Shown: positions 1 to 8,258 of the stretch, in pieces
Layout of the letters: each line of letters begins with the position of its first letter
Position numbering within the stretch: the first letter of the stretch is position 1
Position numbers and translations under genes: made by a program
Assembly (NCBI GenBank): GCA_027578815.1
Contig: JANBTH010000449.1
Location: 1 to 17,162, forward strand
Length of the DNA: 17,162 nucleotides
Direction of reading: 5' to 3'
From: Coemansia sp. RSA 1804
Lineage: Eukaryota > Kickxellomycota > Kickxellomycetes > Kickxellales > Kickxellaceae
The notes under the pieces: generated by a model
The model's input: the letters and a program-made list of their open reading frames with translations, nothing else
Database searches by the model: none
What the model was told of the DNA's origin: nothing

Positions 1-888
1 TCCCCCATGCTATCCAATTCGTTTATTTTTACCAGATCATTCGAAGAAATAAAATCGAGATTAGAGCCATTGCTAACTAAGCCAGCAGACATTGTTACAA
101 GACAGCAATCTTGAAATTTCTTGCGAGTCATCAAAAGATATTGCAATAATAATGTTTTGTAAGTTAGCAAGCCAAGGAAATGCCTTTAAGATTTAGCTGC
201 CAAGACTACCTGGGCTATACGTATCTGTTGTAGATCCTCTTGGCTGGATAAGAGAAAATATTTAGAAAACAGCCAGCAACCTGATTCTCAAAGCCCTGCG
301 CTATTATTATTTTTTTATATAAAGCATCTTTGCGGTGAGACTATCCACAATGTGAACTTCTTTGTAAAAATAAAAAAGTAAATCTACTTCATGTCTATCG
401 TTTATATGATTCCATCTTTCTATTGCACTACAAAGGAGCTGTGCAACACTGTAGATTCTTTTTCTACAAATATGGTTTACTATTATATTCCAAGAAATAA
501 ATGACAACGAAAAATATCTACATTCTAGCAGCAGCCTTCTATATAATCCCATTCCAGCCGTTCAAATTTCGAAAATATCTGCTTTTTGCAATCCACCTCC
601 TTTGACTGTCTTTAAAGCCCCCATTCTATCCGCAGATACAATATAACACATTAAATCCGTAGCACCTTCAGCGTTTTCTCGTTAGCATCCTCAGCGTTTT
701 CTCGTTAGCATCTTCCGAATATTTATTATCGAACTAAATACCTATTATAAGACATTTCCATACTAAATATTGCCTACTTTTTCATCCACCACTGGCGATA
801 TTCTGTTTCCTTTTTTACGATTGCCAATTTAACTTGTCCGTACTATCTACTTCCGCCCGAATCTTTTTAATATCAGCAGACAAACAGA
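1..888. other. AT-rich intergenic region upstream of the Crh-like gene
   Basis: No convincing gene was found. A minus-strand open frame of about 80 codons (307-552) has no recognisable domain, a biased composition (many Tyr, Leu, Arg and Ile) and lies in AT-rich DNA, so I treat it as chance. The right part must hold the promoter of the Crh-like gene. TATTATAAG at 743-751, about 140 bp before its ATG, is a possible TATA element. A 23-bp tandem duplication lies at 667-712. Confidence 0.7.
667..712. repeat. Two-copy 23-bp tandem repeat
   Basis: Two adjacent 23-bp units (667-689 and 690-712) match at 22 of 23 positions. Each unit contains CAGCGTTTTCTCGTTAGCAT. They lie about 180 bp before the ATG of the Crh-like gene, so they could be duplicated promoter sites, but they may simply be a recent replication-slippage duplication. 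Confidence 0.85.
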
Positions 889-2391
889 ATGGCCATGAAC
901 AAGCTTTTTGCTTTTGGTTTGGCAGCCGGCGCACTTGCAGCAACCGCCATGGCAGCCACGACCTGTACCGAGTTTTCCCCATGTTCGCGTGAAGGGTATT
1001 GCAACAGCAACGCAATGTTCTGCATGTGGGGCCTTTGCGATGCATCAAAGTCCTACAATTCCACCTCATGCTGGAATCCAGAAGGCTGTGCAAGCCAGAG
1101 TGTTGCATTTGACAGTTCAGGCGATACCATCGCTGTCAACAGCTACGACGGCAACCCGAACAAAGCACCGTTTGTATCGATATTCGAGCCGAACAACGCA
1201 GCTGTTGAAAATGGCAATCTGGTGCTCAAGATGACGTATGACTCAGCAAACAAGAAGGGCTTTGGTGCCACCGCACAGGGTACGCACACTATTCAGTATG
1301 GCACAGTCACTGCGCGCATAAAGACCGCGTCTATTGCCAAGGGAGTTGTTTCTGCCTTTATTATTCGCAGCGACGTCATTGGCGACGAGATTGATTTTGA
1401 ATGGGTTGGCAAGGACCCTACTCAAGTGCAGACGAACATCTTCTACCACAATCAGTTGATCTACAGCAACAGCGAAAAATACGAAACTGGATCTGACACG
1501 TCTGCTGCATTCCATGACTATAGCATTGTTTGGACGGCCGATTCTATTAAATGGCTTGTAAACAACAAGACTATCCGCACACTGAATCGTGCGGACACCT
1601 ACGATTCAAAGTCCAAGACATACAGGTTCCCTTCTGCCAGATCTCGTGTGGGGCTGTCAATTTGGGATGGTGGCAACTCTGGAGCCGATGGAACCGAGGC
1701 ATGGGCCGGAACACCTACACCATGGACCGCAAGCACCGTTTACAAAATGTATGTTGACTCTATCTCAATCAAATGCAGTGTAGATGACGAATCGCCCTCT
1801 TCCAATAGTTCGGATGATGTGACTAGCACAGTAGCCAGCACAACAGATGACGATGGACACGAGGAAAGCAGCACTCACTCCTCAGGTAGCACTCACTCAT
1901 CAGGCAGCAAAACTGCAACTGAAGACAGTGATGTTTCTACGACCGACGATGGAGAAAGCGTTTCTGGCAAAGGAGACTATTCAGATAGCGACAATAACTC
2001 CAAAAACAATAGTAGTGATTCTTCTTATGGAGTTGACAGCAGTACTGCTGAAACTGATGACAGTACGAATGAAGGCAACAGCACTTACGGTGGTGGAGAC
2101 AACACCAACAACGGCGGAAATGATACTGACGATAATGAAGACAACACCAACAATGGTGAAGACAACACAAACGACGGCGGAGACAACACCAACAACGACG
2201 GCGGAGACAGCACCAACAGCGGTGGCGGAGACAGCACCAACAACGGCGGCGGAGATGATACTCCCTTACCTACCGAAGACGGTGGTCAGGCACAACCTAC
2301 CAATGCAATCAACGTGTCTACAGCAAGCTCAGAAGACACGCCTGCTCAAAAGTGTCATGTCGTTACCGTAACCAAGGTTGCTCAAGTGTAA
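889..2391 (+). CDS. CRH1: Secreted Crh-like GH16 chitin-glucan transglycosylase
   Basis: A 500-aa protein. Known Crh enzymes cut chitin and rejoin it to glucan in the fungal wall, outside the plasma membrane. A signal peptide covers about residues 1-23 (a Leu/Ala/Gly-rich core ending AMA-A). A cysteine-rich N-terminal segment follows (Cys26, 32, 38, 45, 50, 61, 67), as in Crh/Utr2 proteins. The GH16 domain spans roughly 70-296 and has the active-site motif DEIDFEWVG at 166-174: Glu167 is the expected nucleophile, Asp169 the helper and Glu171 the acid/base. Residues from about 298 to 486 are Ser/Thr/Asn/Asp/Gly-rich, fit for O-glycosylation, and include short repeats. The end (CHVVTVTKVAQV) is not the hydrophobic tail expected for a GPI anchor, which many Crh proteins have. 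The ATG at 895 is in frame and could also be the start; either leaves a signal peptide. One exon. The family call is firm; the paralogue (CRH1, UTR2 or CRR1) is not. Confidence 0.93.
   Translation: MAMNKLFAFGLAAGALAATAMAATTCTEFSPCSREGYCNSNAMFCMWGLCDASKSYNSTSCWNPEGCASQSVAFDSSGDTIAVNSYDGNPNKAPFVSIFEPNNAAVENGNLVLKMTYDSANKKGFGATAQGTHTIQYGTVTARIKTASIAKGVVSAFIIRSDVIGDEIDFEWVGKDPTQVQTNIFYHNQLIYSNSEKYETGSDTSAAFHDYSIVWTADSIKWLVNNKTIRTLNRADTYDSKSKTYRFPSARSRVGLSIWDGGNSGADGTEAWAGTPTPWTASTVYKMYVDSISIKCSVDDESPSSNSSDDVTSTVASTTDDDGHEESSTHSSGSTHSSGSKTATEDSDVSTTDDGESVSGKGDYSDSDNNSKNNSSDSSYGVDSSTAETDDSTNEGNSTYGGGDNTNNGGNDTDDNEDNTNNGEDNTNDGGDNTNNDGGDSTNSGGGDSTNNGGGDDTPLPTEDGGQAQPTNAINVSTASSEDTPAQKCHVVTVTKVAQV
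2089..2262 (+). repeat. Intragenic degenerate repeat encoding Gly/Asp/Asn/Thr units
   Basis: Within the Crh-like gene (about residues 401-458), degenerate units of 7-10 codons of the type GGDNTNN, GEDNTND and GGDSTNS follow one another. At DNA level the phrases GGAGACAACACCAACAAC and GGCGGAGACAGCACCAAC recur. Such tracts lengthen and shorten easily and usually make a flexible, glycosylated wall spacer. Confidence 0.85.
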
Positions 2392-2707
2392 TTGTGTAGA
2401 TTATTATTAGTAACATATTCAACAATGACACATAGCATTACACGGTGGTAGATGCAAAATGTAGTAGCAACATTTAATGTTTATTTTTCTGAGTGTCGCA
2501 TGTCTAGTTTTAGACATTGAATATTAACTTTAGTGATTACAGACCAAAAACGGGCTTACAGATTGATGGGGGGTTCATATTTTTAATACAAACGTAGATA
2601 AAAAGACAAATGGTAACATTCCTGCCACCAAGTATATATATACAAAAAACAGCAAAATACTATCTAAACAAAGACTTGTCCAAGTAAAGGCATTCGCTTG
2701 CAGTACA
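2392..2707. other. Intergenic region between converging genes
   Basis: A 316-bp AT-rich stretch between the stop codons of the Crh-like gene (+) and the small Ser-rich gene (-). It should hold both 3' UTRs and poly(A) sites. I see no gene in it. Confidence 0.7.
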
Positions 2708-3193
2708 TCAAATGTTTACTAGACGTGGTTTTCCACTCATGCACCCTCCTACCGGCCTCAGACTCAGACGTTTGATACCATTGTGAATCACCACGCCATC
2801 TTCTCCGTCCGCCTCCTCCATTGCCTCCAAAACTACATGTGTTGAAGTCTCGTCATTAAATGTGATGTTTGGAGAATGTGGCGAACATGAGAGCGATGTG
2901 GACATGGATCTCGATAGTCTTGGAATGGAAGAATGAGATTCGAAAAGAGGAGAACCAGGTGGCGACATGCTGATTGTTGAGGTGCTTTTTGCAGACTCTG
3001 GCTTTTCAAAACAATAAGACCCGTAGTCGGATGCTAACAATGTCTGCTGGCTATCCCTGTTGCTGCCACCAAAAGGCATGTCATCGGGCTTCTGCCTTGC
3101 TCGACCAACCGACTGGCGTCTGCTCTGGGCAGCATACCCTTGGCGAGCCAGCAACATATACGTGTCATCGAATGGAATGTAGGGAGGACTCAT
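2708..3193 (-). CDS. Small Ser-rich hypothetical protein
   Basis: A 161-aa protein that I do not recognise. It starts MSPPYIPFDDTYMLLARQGY and is rich in Ser, Pro and Arg. It carries several SP dipeptides (MSPPGSP, CSPHSPN) and basic-Ser motifs (RRQSVGR), the kind of sites used by proline-directed and basophilic kinases. A short acidic stretch (EAMEEADGEDG) lies near residue 130. No signal peptide or membrane segment is visible, and most of it is probably disordered. The ATG at 3193 is the natural start. The frame is closed cleanly and lies in more GC-rich DNA than its flanks, which supports a real gene. A TATA-like element lies 138 bp upstream. It could instead be the last exon of a longer spliced gene; I found no clear upstream exon. 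Confidence 0.6.
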   Translation of the reverse strand: MSPPYIPFDDTYMLLARQGYAAQSRRQSVGRARQKPDDMPFGGSNRDSQQTLLASDYGSYCFEKPESAKSTSTISMSPPGSPLFESHSSIPRLSRSMSTSLSCSPHSPNITFNDETSTHVVLEAMEEADGEDGVVIHNGIKRLSLRPVGGCMSGKPRLVNI

Positions 3194-3895
3194 TGCGTGT
3201 GAAGGGTATACAAATGATACGGGGTGTAAAATACAGCAAATTGATGGAGAAAGAAGAAAAGTCCGCTTATTGGCAATAGTTCAAGCAGCCCTTTTTTTTG
3301 TTTTGCGAGGGTTGTCTGGCTCGCATCTGTCTTTTATATTGAACTCGGCTTGCTCGGATGCGGGGGCTGGACGAGGTCTTCTCCGGTCCGCAGTTGGCAT
3401 GAATAACCCTCTGTTTTCTTCAGCAAGCCAGGGATTTACAATATTGCGGGAAACACATGCTTTTTTCATCCTACTTTCTTTTGTGTCTGCTGCATCCTTT
3501 TCACTCTAACTGACATCATATGAGCACGCTGGCTTGCTTAATGATGTAAAAATAAGGCAATTTTGCTTGGAAACCCAAGCCAAGCCATATCTTCCTTTTT
3601 ATTTTTTATTGCCCTCTTCAAAGAGCGAGGGTTTCCGCGAAAGATACAAGAATGTCAGGCCAGGTGGGACATGCAGTGGAAATGGACACGCCAAGGACAG
3701 AAGGTGGAGAAGAATAAAAGCAGGCAGAGGTGCGGCGGATGCAACGCCATGCAATGCGTATCAGCGACAAAAGACACGCGCACCATTTTCTTGGTCGTTT
3801 TCTTAATTTTTCTTCAGAGGCCGCTGTGCTGGAACTTGTCCGCGTTTGTTCTTTTCTGGAGCTAGGCAGATCATATTTAATAGAAGCATAAAACA
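3194..3895. other. Intergenic region between two minus-strand genes
   Basis: 702 bp between the end of NELF-C/D and the start of the small Ser-rich gene. Several short open frames on both strands (for example 3281-3469 and 3618-3896 on the minus strand, 3563-3865 on the plus strand) have no recognisable content and overlap each other, so I do not call them. The stretch should hold the 3' UTR of NELF-C/D and the promoter of the 161-aa gene. Confidence 0.6.
3331..3338 (-). promoter_or_regulatory. TATA-like element for the 161-aa gene
   Basis: Reads TATAAAAG on the minus strand, 138 bp before the ATG at 3193. Sequence match and position are the only evidence. Confidence 0.35.
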
Positions 3896-5939
3896 CTAGC
3901 TATCTAAATTATTTGCATTGTTTTTATCCAAACTCGCAAGCAGGGTTCTGGCAGAGGATTGATCGACGTTCTGTAAGAATTCGCGAATTGGCGTCAGCTC
4001 CTTTTCTCGCGCAATCTTCACACTGTCTGCTACACGCTCAATCAACCGAAGCATTGGAGTACAAAACTCATCGGTGAACGGAGGCTCGAATTGTGCAACT
4101 GTTTTGTAGATAAAGTACACCGTCACCGTCTCATCGACAATGTCGACCTGCTGAGATATATACTTTATCACTGGTAATGCATAGTTCATTTGGACCAAAG
4201 CAGCAAGTCGGTTGGATATGACCTTCTGTAGACGGATCTGTTTTTCTGGCAGAAAACCCTGGACCTTTGACTCAAAGCTTTCTTTGTAGACGGAGAAAAC
4301 CAATGGCTTCAGCAGAGGATGGCGGTAAGAGATCTCCTCGAGAAGCAGCAGCGGAATAGGCACCTCAGAGCTGTGGAAATACGTTTCGTAGTATGAAAAC
4401 TCGTCGTAACTCAACATATCGCGAATCCAGAAAACCACAATCCGAGCAAGCACGGGGACATCAATCCATTCGATGACCTTGCGGATAATTCGGTTGAAAT
4501 GCGTCTGATTTGGATGGATTGGGATATCTTCTCGAAGCTCCTTCATCTGAGAAACAAGCTGCGCTAGAGCGTCGCGTTTTGATGGGTCACTTTGTTCGTT
4601 GTCATCGAACAATGTAGCATAAGCAATCAGCCACAGGTATTTGTCCATCATATCGGTGCGTGTATTTATCGGCATGCTGCTCCAGATATGGCCAAATGCT
4701 TGATCCATCATGGGCAAAAAGACCCGCTCGTCCCGCAAAAGCCCAGCAGGGGGCACTGACTGGCCTCTCGAGAAAGCGTTATGGTACTGTTTGTACAGAA
4801 CCATGACATCCCCTGGTGCTGCATGTGTGCTCTGGATAATATCTACTATTGCATTGGCAACATCATCGTCGCCACCAACCACACGTCCATTTAGAAGCAG
4901 TTTGATATGGATGGCCAGCTGTGGCAGATCGTAGTTATCCAGCATGTATGACTCTAGCTCCTGCTCAATCCGGCGAACAGATGCCGTTGCCTTGTTTCCC
5001 AGCTTATTACATATATTCTGAAGCGCATATTGCGCGAGAATGTATGTCTTCTCGCTGCGACAGGCAGCATTACGCAGCTCTGACATACGCGCTTGCACGT
5101 TCTCATTGTCAGCGGGTGCGATCTTTTCAAAACATTCGACAAGAAGCGGATAGAACACCTGTGCGTGCAATGATGTCGAATTCAGCGAGGTCATCTCGGC
5201 TTGATATCCTCTATCCGCAATCTGCTGAAGAGCCGCACCAAGCATTGTGCTTTTCGGATACACCTCGTTAAGCTTATATATTGTCCTGCGCCAGACCCTG
5301 TGCGTAATCATCTCGTTGATATATGCTGGAAGCTGTTGTGCTTTGTCGTACTCCACGTCGGCCTTTTTTACATCAAAACTCTCCACAATTTTGCGGCTAA
5401 CCGTATCTAGAATAGCCGACTTTTCGCCATTTCCGTAGACAGCTGCAATATCAGAATGAACCATATTAGACATTGCAGCAAGGCCCTCGTAACTGAACAC
5501 TAGTAGATTCATAATGTTGAACGGAGCACCTCCTGCTTCAAGATACTGGTCGACAAATGCAGAAGTTGTTGGTTCCATGATAGCATCTACAAGGTAATAG
5601 AGATAGAAAGAAAAATCATTTTCATAATTAATACTTTGTACGCCAACCTCATATACAATAAAAATGATCTTGGTCCAAATTATAATAGCACCAATGGCAC
5701 CACCAATCCCAACCACTACTACCACTATATTCTGTGTTTGTAAAAAGAAAGCTTTTATTTTCACAAAAAATAAGCGGTGCCATGATTTTTCTTTTCCAAT
5801 TCCACATATATACAGGCGAATGATATATACCCAGCTTGCTGAACTCATTCTTTGACTCCTCCTGAGCAAGACGCTTACGCTCCGTTTCGGAGAGGGGTGC
5901 CGCTGCATTGTTGCCAGCATTGTTGCTTGTTTCCGCCAT
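3896..5939 (-). CDS. NELFCD: NELF-C/D (TH1) subunit of the negative elongation factor complex
   Basis: Spliced, complement(join(3896..5586, 5831..5939)): 1800 nt, 599 aa, close to the roughly 590 aa of the human protein. NELF-C/D bridges NELF-A and NELF-B in the complex that holds RNA polymerase II paused near promoters. The family is clear from many blocks in order: DAIMEP (37-42; human has DYIMEP), an AGG-containing helix (EAGGAP, 53-58), FDVKKAD, INEMITHRVWRRTIYKL, RGYQAEMTS, YILAQYAL, SVRRIEQELE, LLEEISYRHPLLKP and YALPVIKYI. It looks like an all-helical repeat protein with no signal peptide. Exon 1 codes the start MAETSNNAGNNAAAPLSETE; its last G joins AT in exon 2 to make Asp37 and restores the conserved DxIMEP. 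No frameshift or internal stop is present. Upstream, 793 bp separate it from a divergent orphan gene. The call is secure; whether a full NELF complex exists in this organism is not known from this window. Confidence 0.93.
5587..5830 (-). other. Intron 1 of NELFCD (244 bp)
   Basis: GT-AG intron on the minus strand: donor GTATAT at 5830-5825, acceptor TTGTAG ending at 5587, with a pyrimidine-rich stretch before it. It interrupts codon 37 after its first base. It happens to be open in the frame of exon 2, so an unspliced reading gives a false longer protein with a hydrophobic segment. Confidence 0.9.
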
Positions 5940-6732
5940 TGGTTATTGCAACCCACTGCTTACACACAAATATACCCGTCGGAAGCAGGGTTGCCCTCTG
6001 TATATATGATAGACTCTGGTTTGTTTAATATAATAAAAGGCAAAGCAGATAACCAAGTGAAAGAGCGCGTTTCTGCTTTTAATGGTAAATTAGCGACCAG
6101 CAAGGCAGGGGGAAAAAGAGAAATTACGGATCGCTTTTTCCTGAAACTGGCTTTCCCCTAGAGAAATATCTTACAACCAAGAAAATTATAATGTTCCAAT
6201 ACACAGCGGCGCGAAACGATGTTAGACTCTAGAACCAAAATTTGTACTCCCTTAAAACTCTAACAGTTAAAAACAACAAGAGTATAATATTATAATGCCA
6301 ATAGACAGGGAGCGAGAGATAAAGAGAAGAAAGAATGTGCAAAAACAAAAGCGCCTCAGAAAAATGCGCAAACTCTGAGACTCGGCTTTCCATTTGTCAG
6401 CTCGGCTCGCACAGCAGCTTCAGAGAAGCTTCACTTCAGCGGACACGCACAATTGTTGCTGTTGTTGCTTTGAGCGGTGTCACGAGGTCACATGCACGGA
6501 TTCGGTCATTCATCCTTCTTTTGTTTATTCGCTCAGCCAAACAAATTACGTTTGTTCTTCTCTTAAGCCGATGAGAATGGCCTGACACGACAAAACACCT
6601 TCTTCTCCTCTCCTTCTTGCTCGTCTATTATCTATTTAAAACACCTTTTCGTTTATTTTCCTGTTGCCTTTGCAGCTTCGCACACAAACTAAGTCTTATC
6701 CAGCACCACAGCCCTTCTTTTATTTAGCTCCA
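5940..6732. other. Divergent intergenic region
   Basis: 793 bp between the starts of NELFCD (-) and the 286-aa gene (+), so it holds both promoters. The part next to the plus-strand gene is CT-rich with a TATA-like box at 6633-6640. Open frames at 5946-6161 and 6335-6585 have no recognisable product. I call no gene here. Confidence 0.6.
6633..6640 (+). promoter_or_regulatory. TATA-like element for the 286-aa gene
   Basis: TATTTAAA lies 93 bp before the ATG at 6733, within a pyrimidine-rich tract typical of fungal core promoters. Confidence 0.4.
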
Positions 6733-7593
6733 ATGTCATCCGTTGACCCAAGTCCGTATGGGGCCTTCAAGTCGCTCGAGTGGATTGAAGGTGTCGTCTG
6801 GGACGTCACTGGCCTTCCAGACGCATTTGCCAGCCTTCTGTCCGACTGCAGCGCCATTGCTCGCGACCGCAGTCATGCTACGCAGCATGTGGCTGCAGCA
6901 CTGGAAATCCTTGACATTGTGGAACCCGCAAAGTCGATGTACGACCCTGACGGCCCGGATGCACTCAAGAAAGCCATCGATGCAGCGGTCGTCGACCCAG
7001 CCTATGCAAGCATGCTTGGCAACATATGTGACACGTACTACTTTTTGCGTGCTTTGGATGTGTTTGGCCTGGACAGCAAGAGCTTTGAGGGCATTGTTGC
7101 GCTGTTGCATCCCGATGAGCACGACGATACATCATCCATTGAATACACACATGCTGAGATTGTAGCCATGCTGAACACGTATTTGAATAAGCTGGAGTCT
7201 GAATATCCTGGGATCAAGCAATATGCCAACTGCATTATGCTTGAGGCGAACGTTGTGCAAGAGTTTGGCGCTTGCCACGAGTTGCTGTATGCATTCCGCA
7301 GCGAGCTCCCCACCGATGGTGATCTCTACATGGAAACACTGCGCTGCGTTGTTGACTGCGTCCAGGAAAACCTAGACATGGAGCAGCTGACAGAGCGTAC
7401 GCATGCGCTTTATGAGGGGTCACTTGGTGAGTTCTGGCCTGCTGCGCTGAACTTTATTTGGGAGCTATACAATGGCAGCGACGGCGAGTACAGTCTATAT
7501 AACGACTCAGAAGAGTATGTAGACGTCGAATATGCCACCAGCGCTTCAGGAAACATCGGCGTGGCTAAACAGACCGTTAGCGTTGCTCACTGA
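6733..7593 (+). CDS. Hypothetical helical protein, 286 aa
   Basis: I do not recognise this protein. It starts MSSVDPSPYGAFKSLEWIEG. The ATG at 6733 is preferred because the longer frame begins only with TTG at 6664. The sequence is acidic and looks mostly alpha-helical, with well-ordered hydrophobic spacing (for example VAAALEILDIVEPAK, ICDTYYFLRALDVFGL, AEIVAMLNTYLNKLE). It has a Tyr/Asp/Glu-rich stretch near the C-terminus (YNGSDGEYSLYNDSEEYVD) and a polar tail. There is no signal peptide or membrane segment, so a cytosolic or nuclear role is likely. Composition is normal coding, unlike the Ser-rich orphans in this window, so a folded domain is likely. It is divergent from NELFCD; shared regulation is possible but unproven. 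No introns are evident. Confidence 0.8.
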   Translation: MSSVDPSPYGAFKSLEWIEGVVWDVTGLPDAFASLLSDCSAIARDRSHATQHVAAALEILDIVEPAKSMYDPDGPDALKKAIDAAVVDPAYASMLGNICDTYYFLRALDVFGLDSKSFEGIVALLHPDEHDDTSSIEYTHAEIVAMLNTYLNKLESEYPGIKQYANCIMLEANVVQEFGACHELLYAFRSELPTDGDLYMETLRCVVDCVQENLDMEQLTERTHALYEGSLGEFWPAALNFIWELYNGSDGEYSLYNDSEEYVDVEYATSASGNIGVAKQTVSVAH

Positions 7594-8258
7594 CTCTAGT
7601 AGCTCTAGTAGCTCTAATTGCTGGAAGCGGATTGTATGGATATGATGAATATGCGCCAGAGGTCACCATTATTTTCCCAGCAAAAAAAAAAAAAGAAACA
7701 AAACATTCAGCGCAAGAATTGTGCTGCTTACACCGAAAACATTCTTTATCCCATTCATTGCTCATACAAAACCATGTAAAAAAAAGCCAACATTTCGCAA
7801 CAAACAAACATACCGATCTTTTTAATTCTTTTCAGCAGTTTTTATAACAACCTTAGCCTTTTCTTTATTTACCTTTGGACCACTCATCCCAATCCGCCTC
7901 TAATAAATTAAAATAAACCTTCACCTTTGATCGTCATCCGTGTTTTTTGTAAAAAAAAAAAAAAAGTATTTACTTTCGGCAGATGAAAAAGACGGGCAGT
8001 TTTTTAGAGTATAGTTGTTTTTCCCTTTGTTTTGTTTTTCTTGTTGAATTCGTGTCATTTCTTTTTTCTTTCTCTTCTCTCTTCAAAAGATCCTTATTCA
8101 ATCCAATTTTCCAGTTTACTTTTCATTTTATTTTCTGAGAAAAAGCGAGATTGGGTTTCTTCTATATAAACGTCTCAAGAAAGCAAATCAGTAGATACTA
8201 CAAGAGTCCCCTTTAATTGTTTACACTTTTAAAGATCATAAGAGGAGCATAGCGCGCA
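7594..8258. other. Intergenic region with A-tracts upstream of RAE1
   Basis: Right after the stop, CTCTAGTAG is repeated twice (7594-7611). There is an A13 run at 7682-7694 and an A15 run at 7951-7965. AATAAA at 7902-7907 and 7912-7917 may be poly(A) signals of the 286-aa gene, though they lie more than 300 bp past its stop. The stretch just before RAE1 is T-rich, and poly(dA:dT) tracts of this kind commonly keep fungal promoters free of nucleosomes. I see no gene. Confidence 0.6.
8163..8170 (+). promoter_or_regulatory. TATA box of RAE1
   Basis: TATATAAA lies 96 bp before the ATG at 8259, downstream of a long T/C-rich tract. Position and match are good for a fungal TATA box. Confidence 0.5.

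Noticed and set aside
307..552. Minus-strand 81-codon open frame
   Set aside because: No domain, odd composition and AT-rich intergenic context; nothing supports translation.
1847..2371. 174-codon open frame in another frame of the Crh-like gene
   Set aside because: It is a by-product of the repetitive Asn/Asp/Ser codons (it reads as a Thr/Met/Ala-rich chain) and is fully inside a clear gene.
5587..5956. N-terminal extension of NELF-C/D with a membrane-like hydrophobic segment
   Set aside because: It has no ATG start (GTG at 5956) and lies mostly in an intron with good splice sites. Splicing from the ATG at 5939 gives the conserved family N-terminus.
6335..6585. Short plus-strand open frames upstream of the 286-aa gene
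   Set aside because: Two overlapping frames with no domain and no conserved features, within a divergent promoter region.
7594..7694. A second SINE ending in the A13 run
   Set aside because: The only A-box-like text is part of the CTCTAGTAG repeat directly after a stop codon, and no B-box fits.
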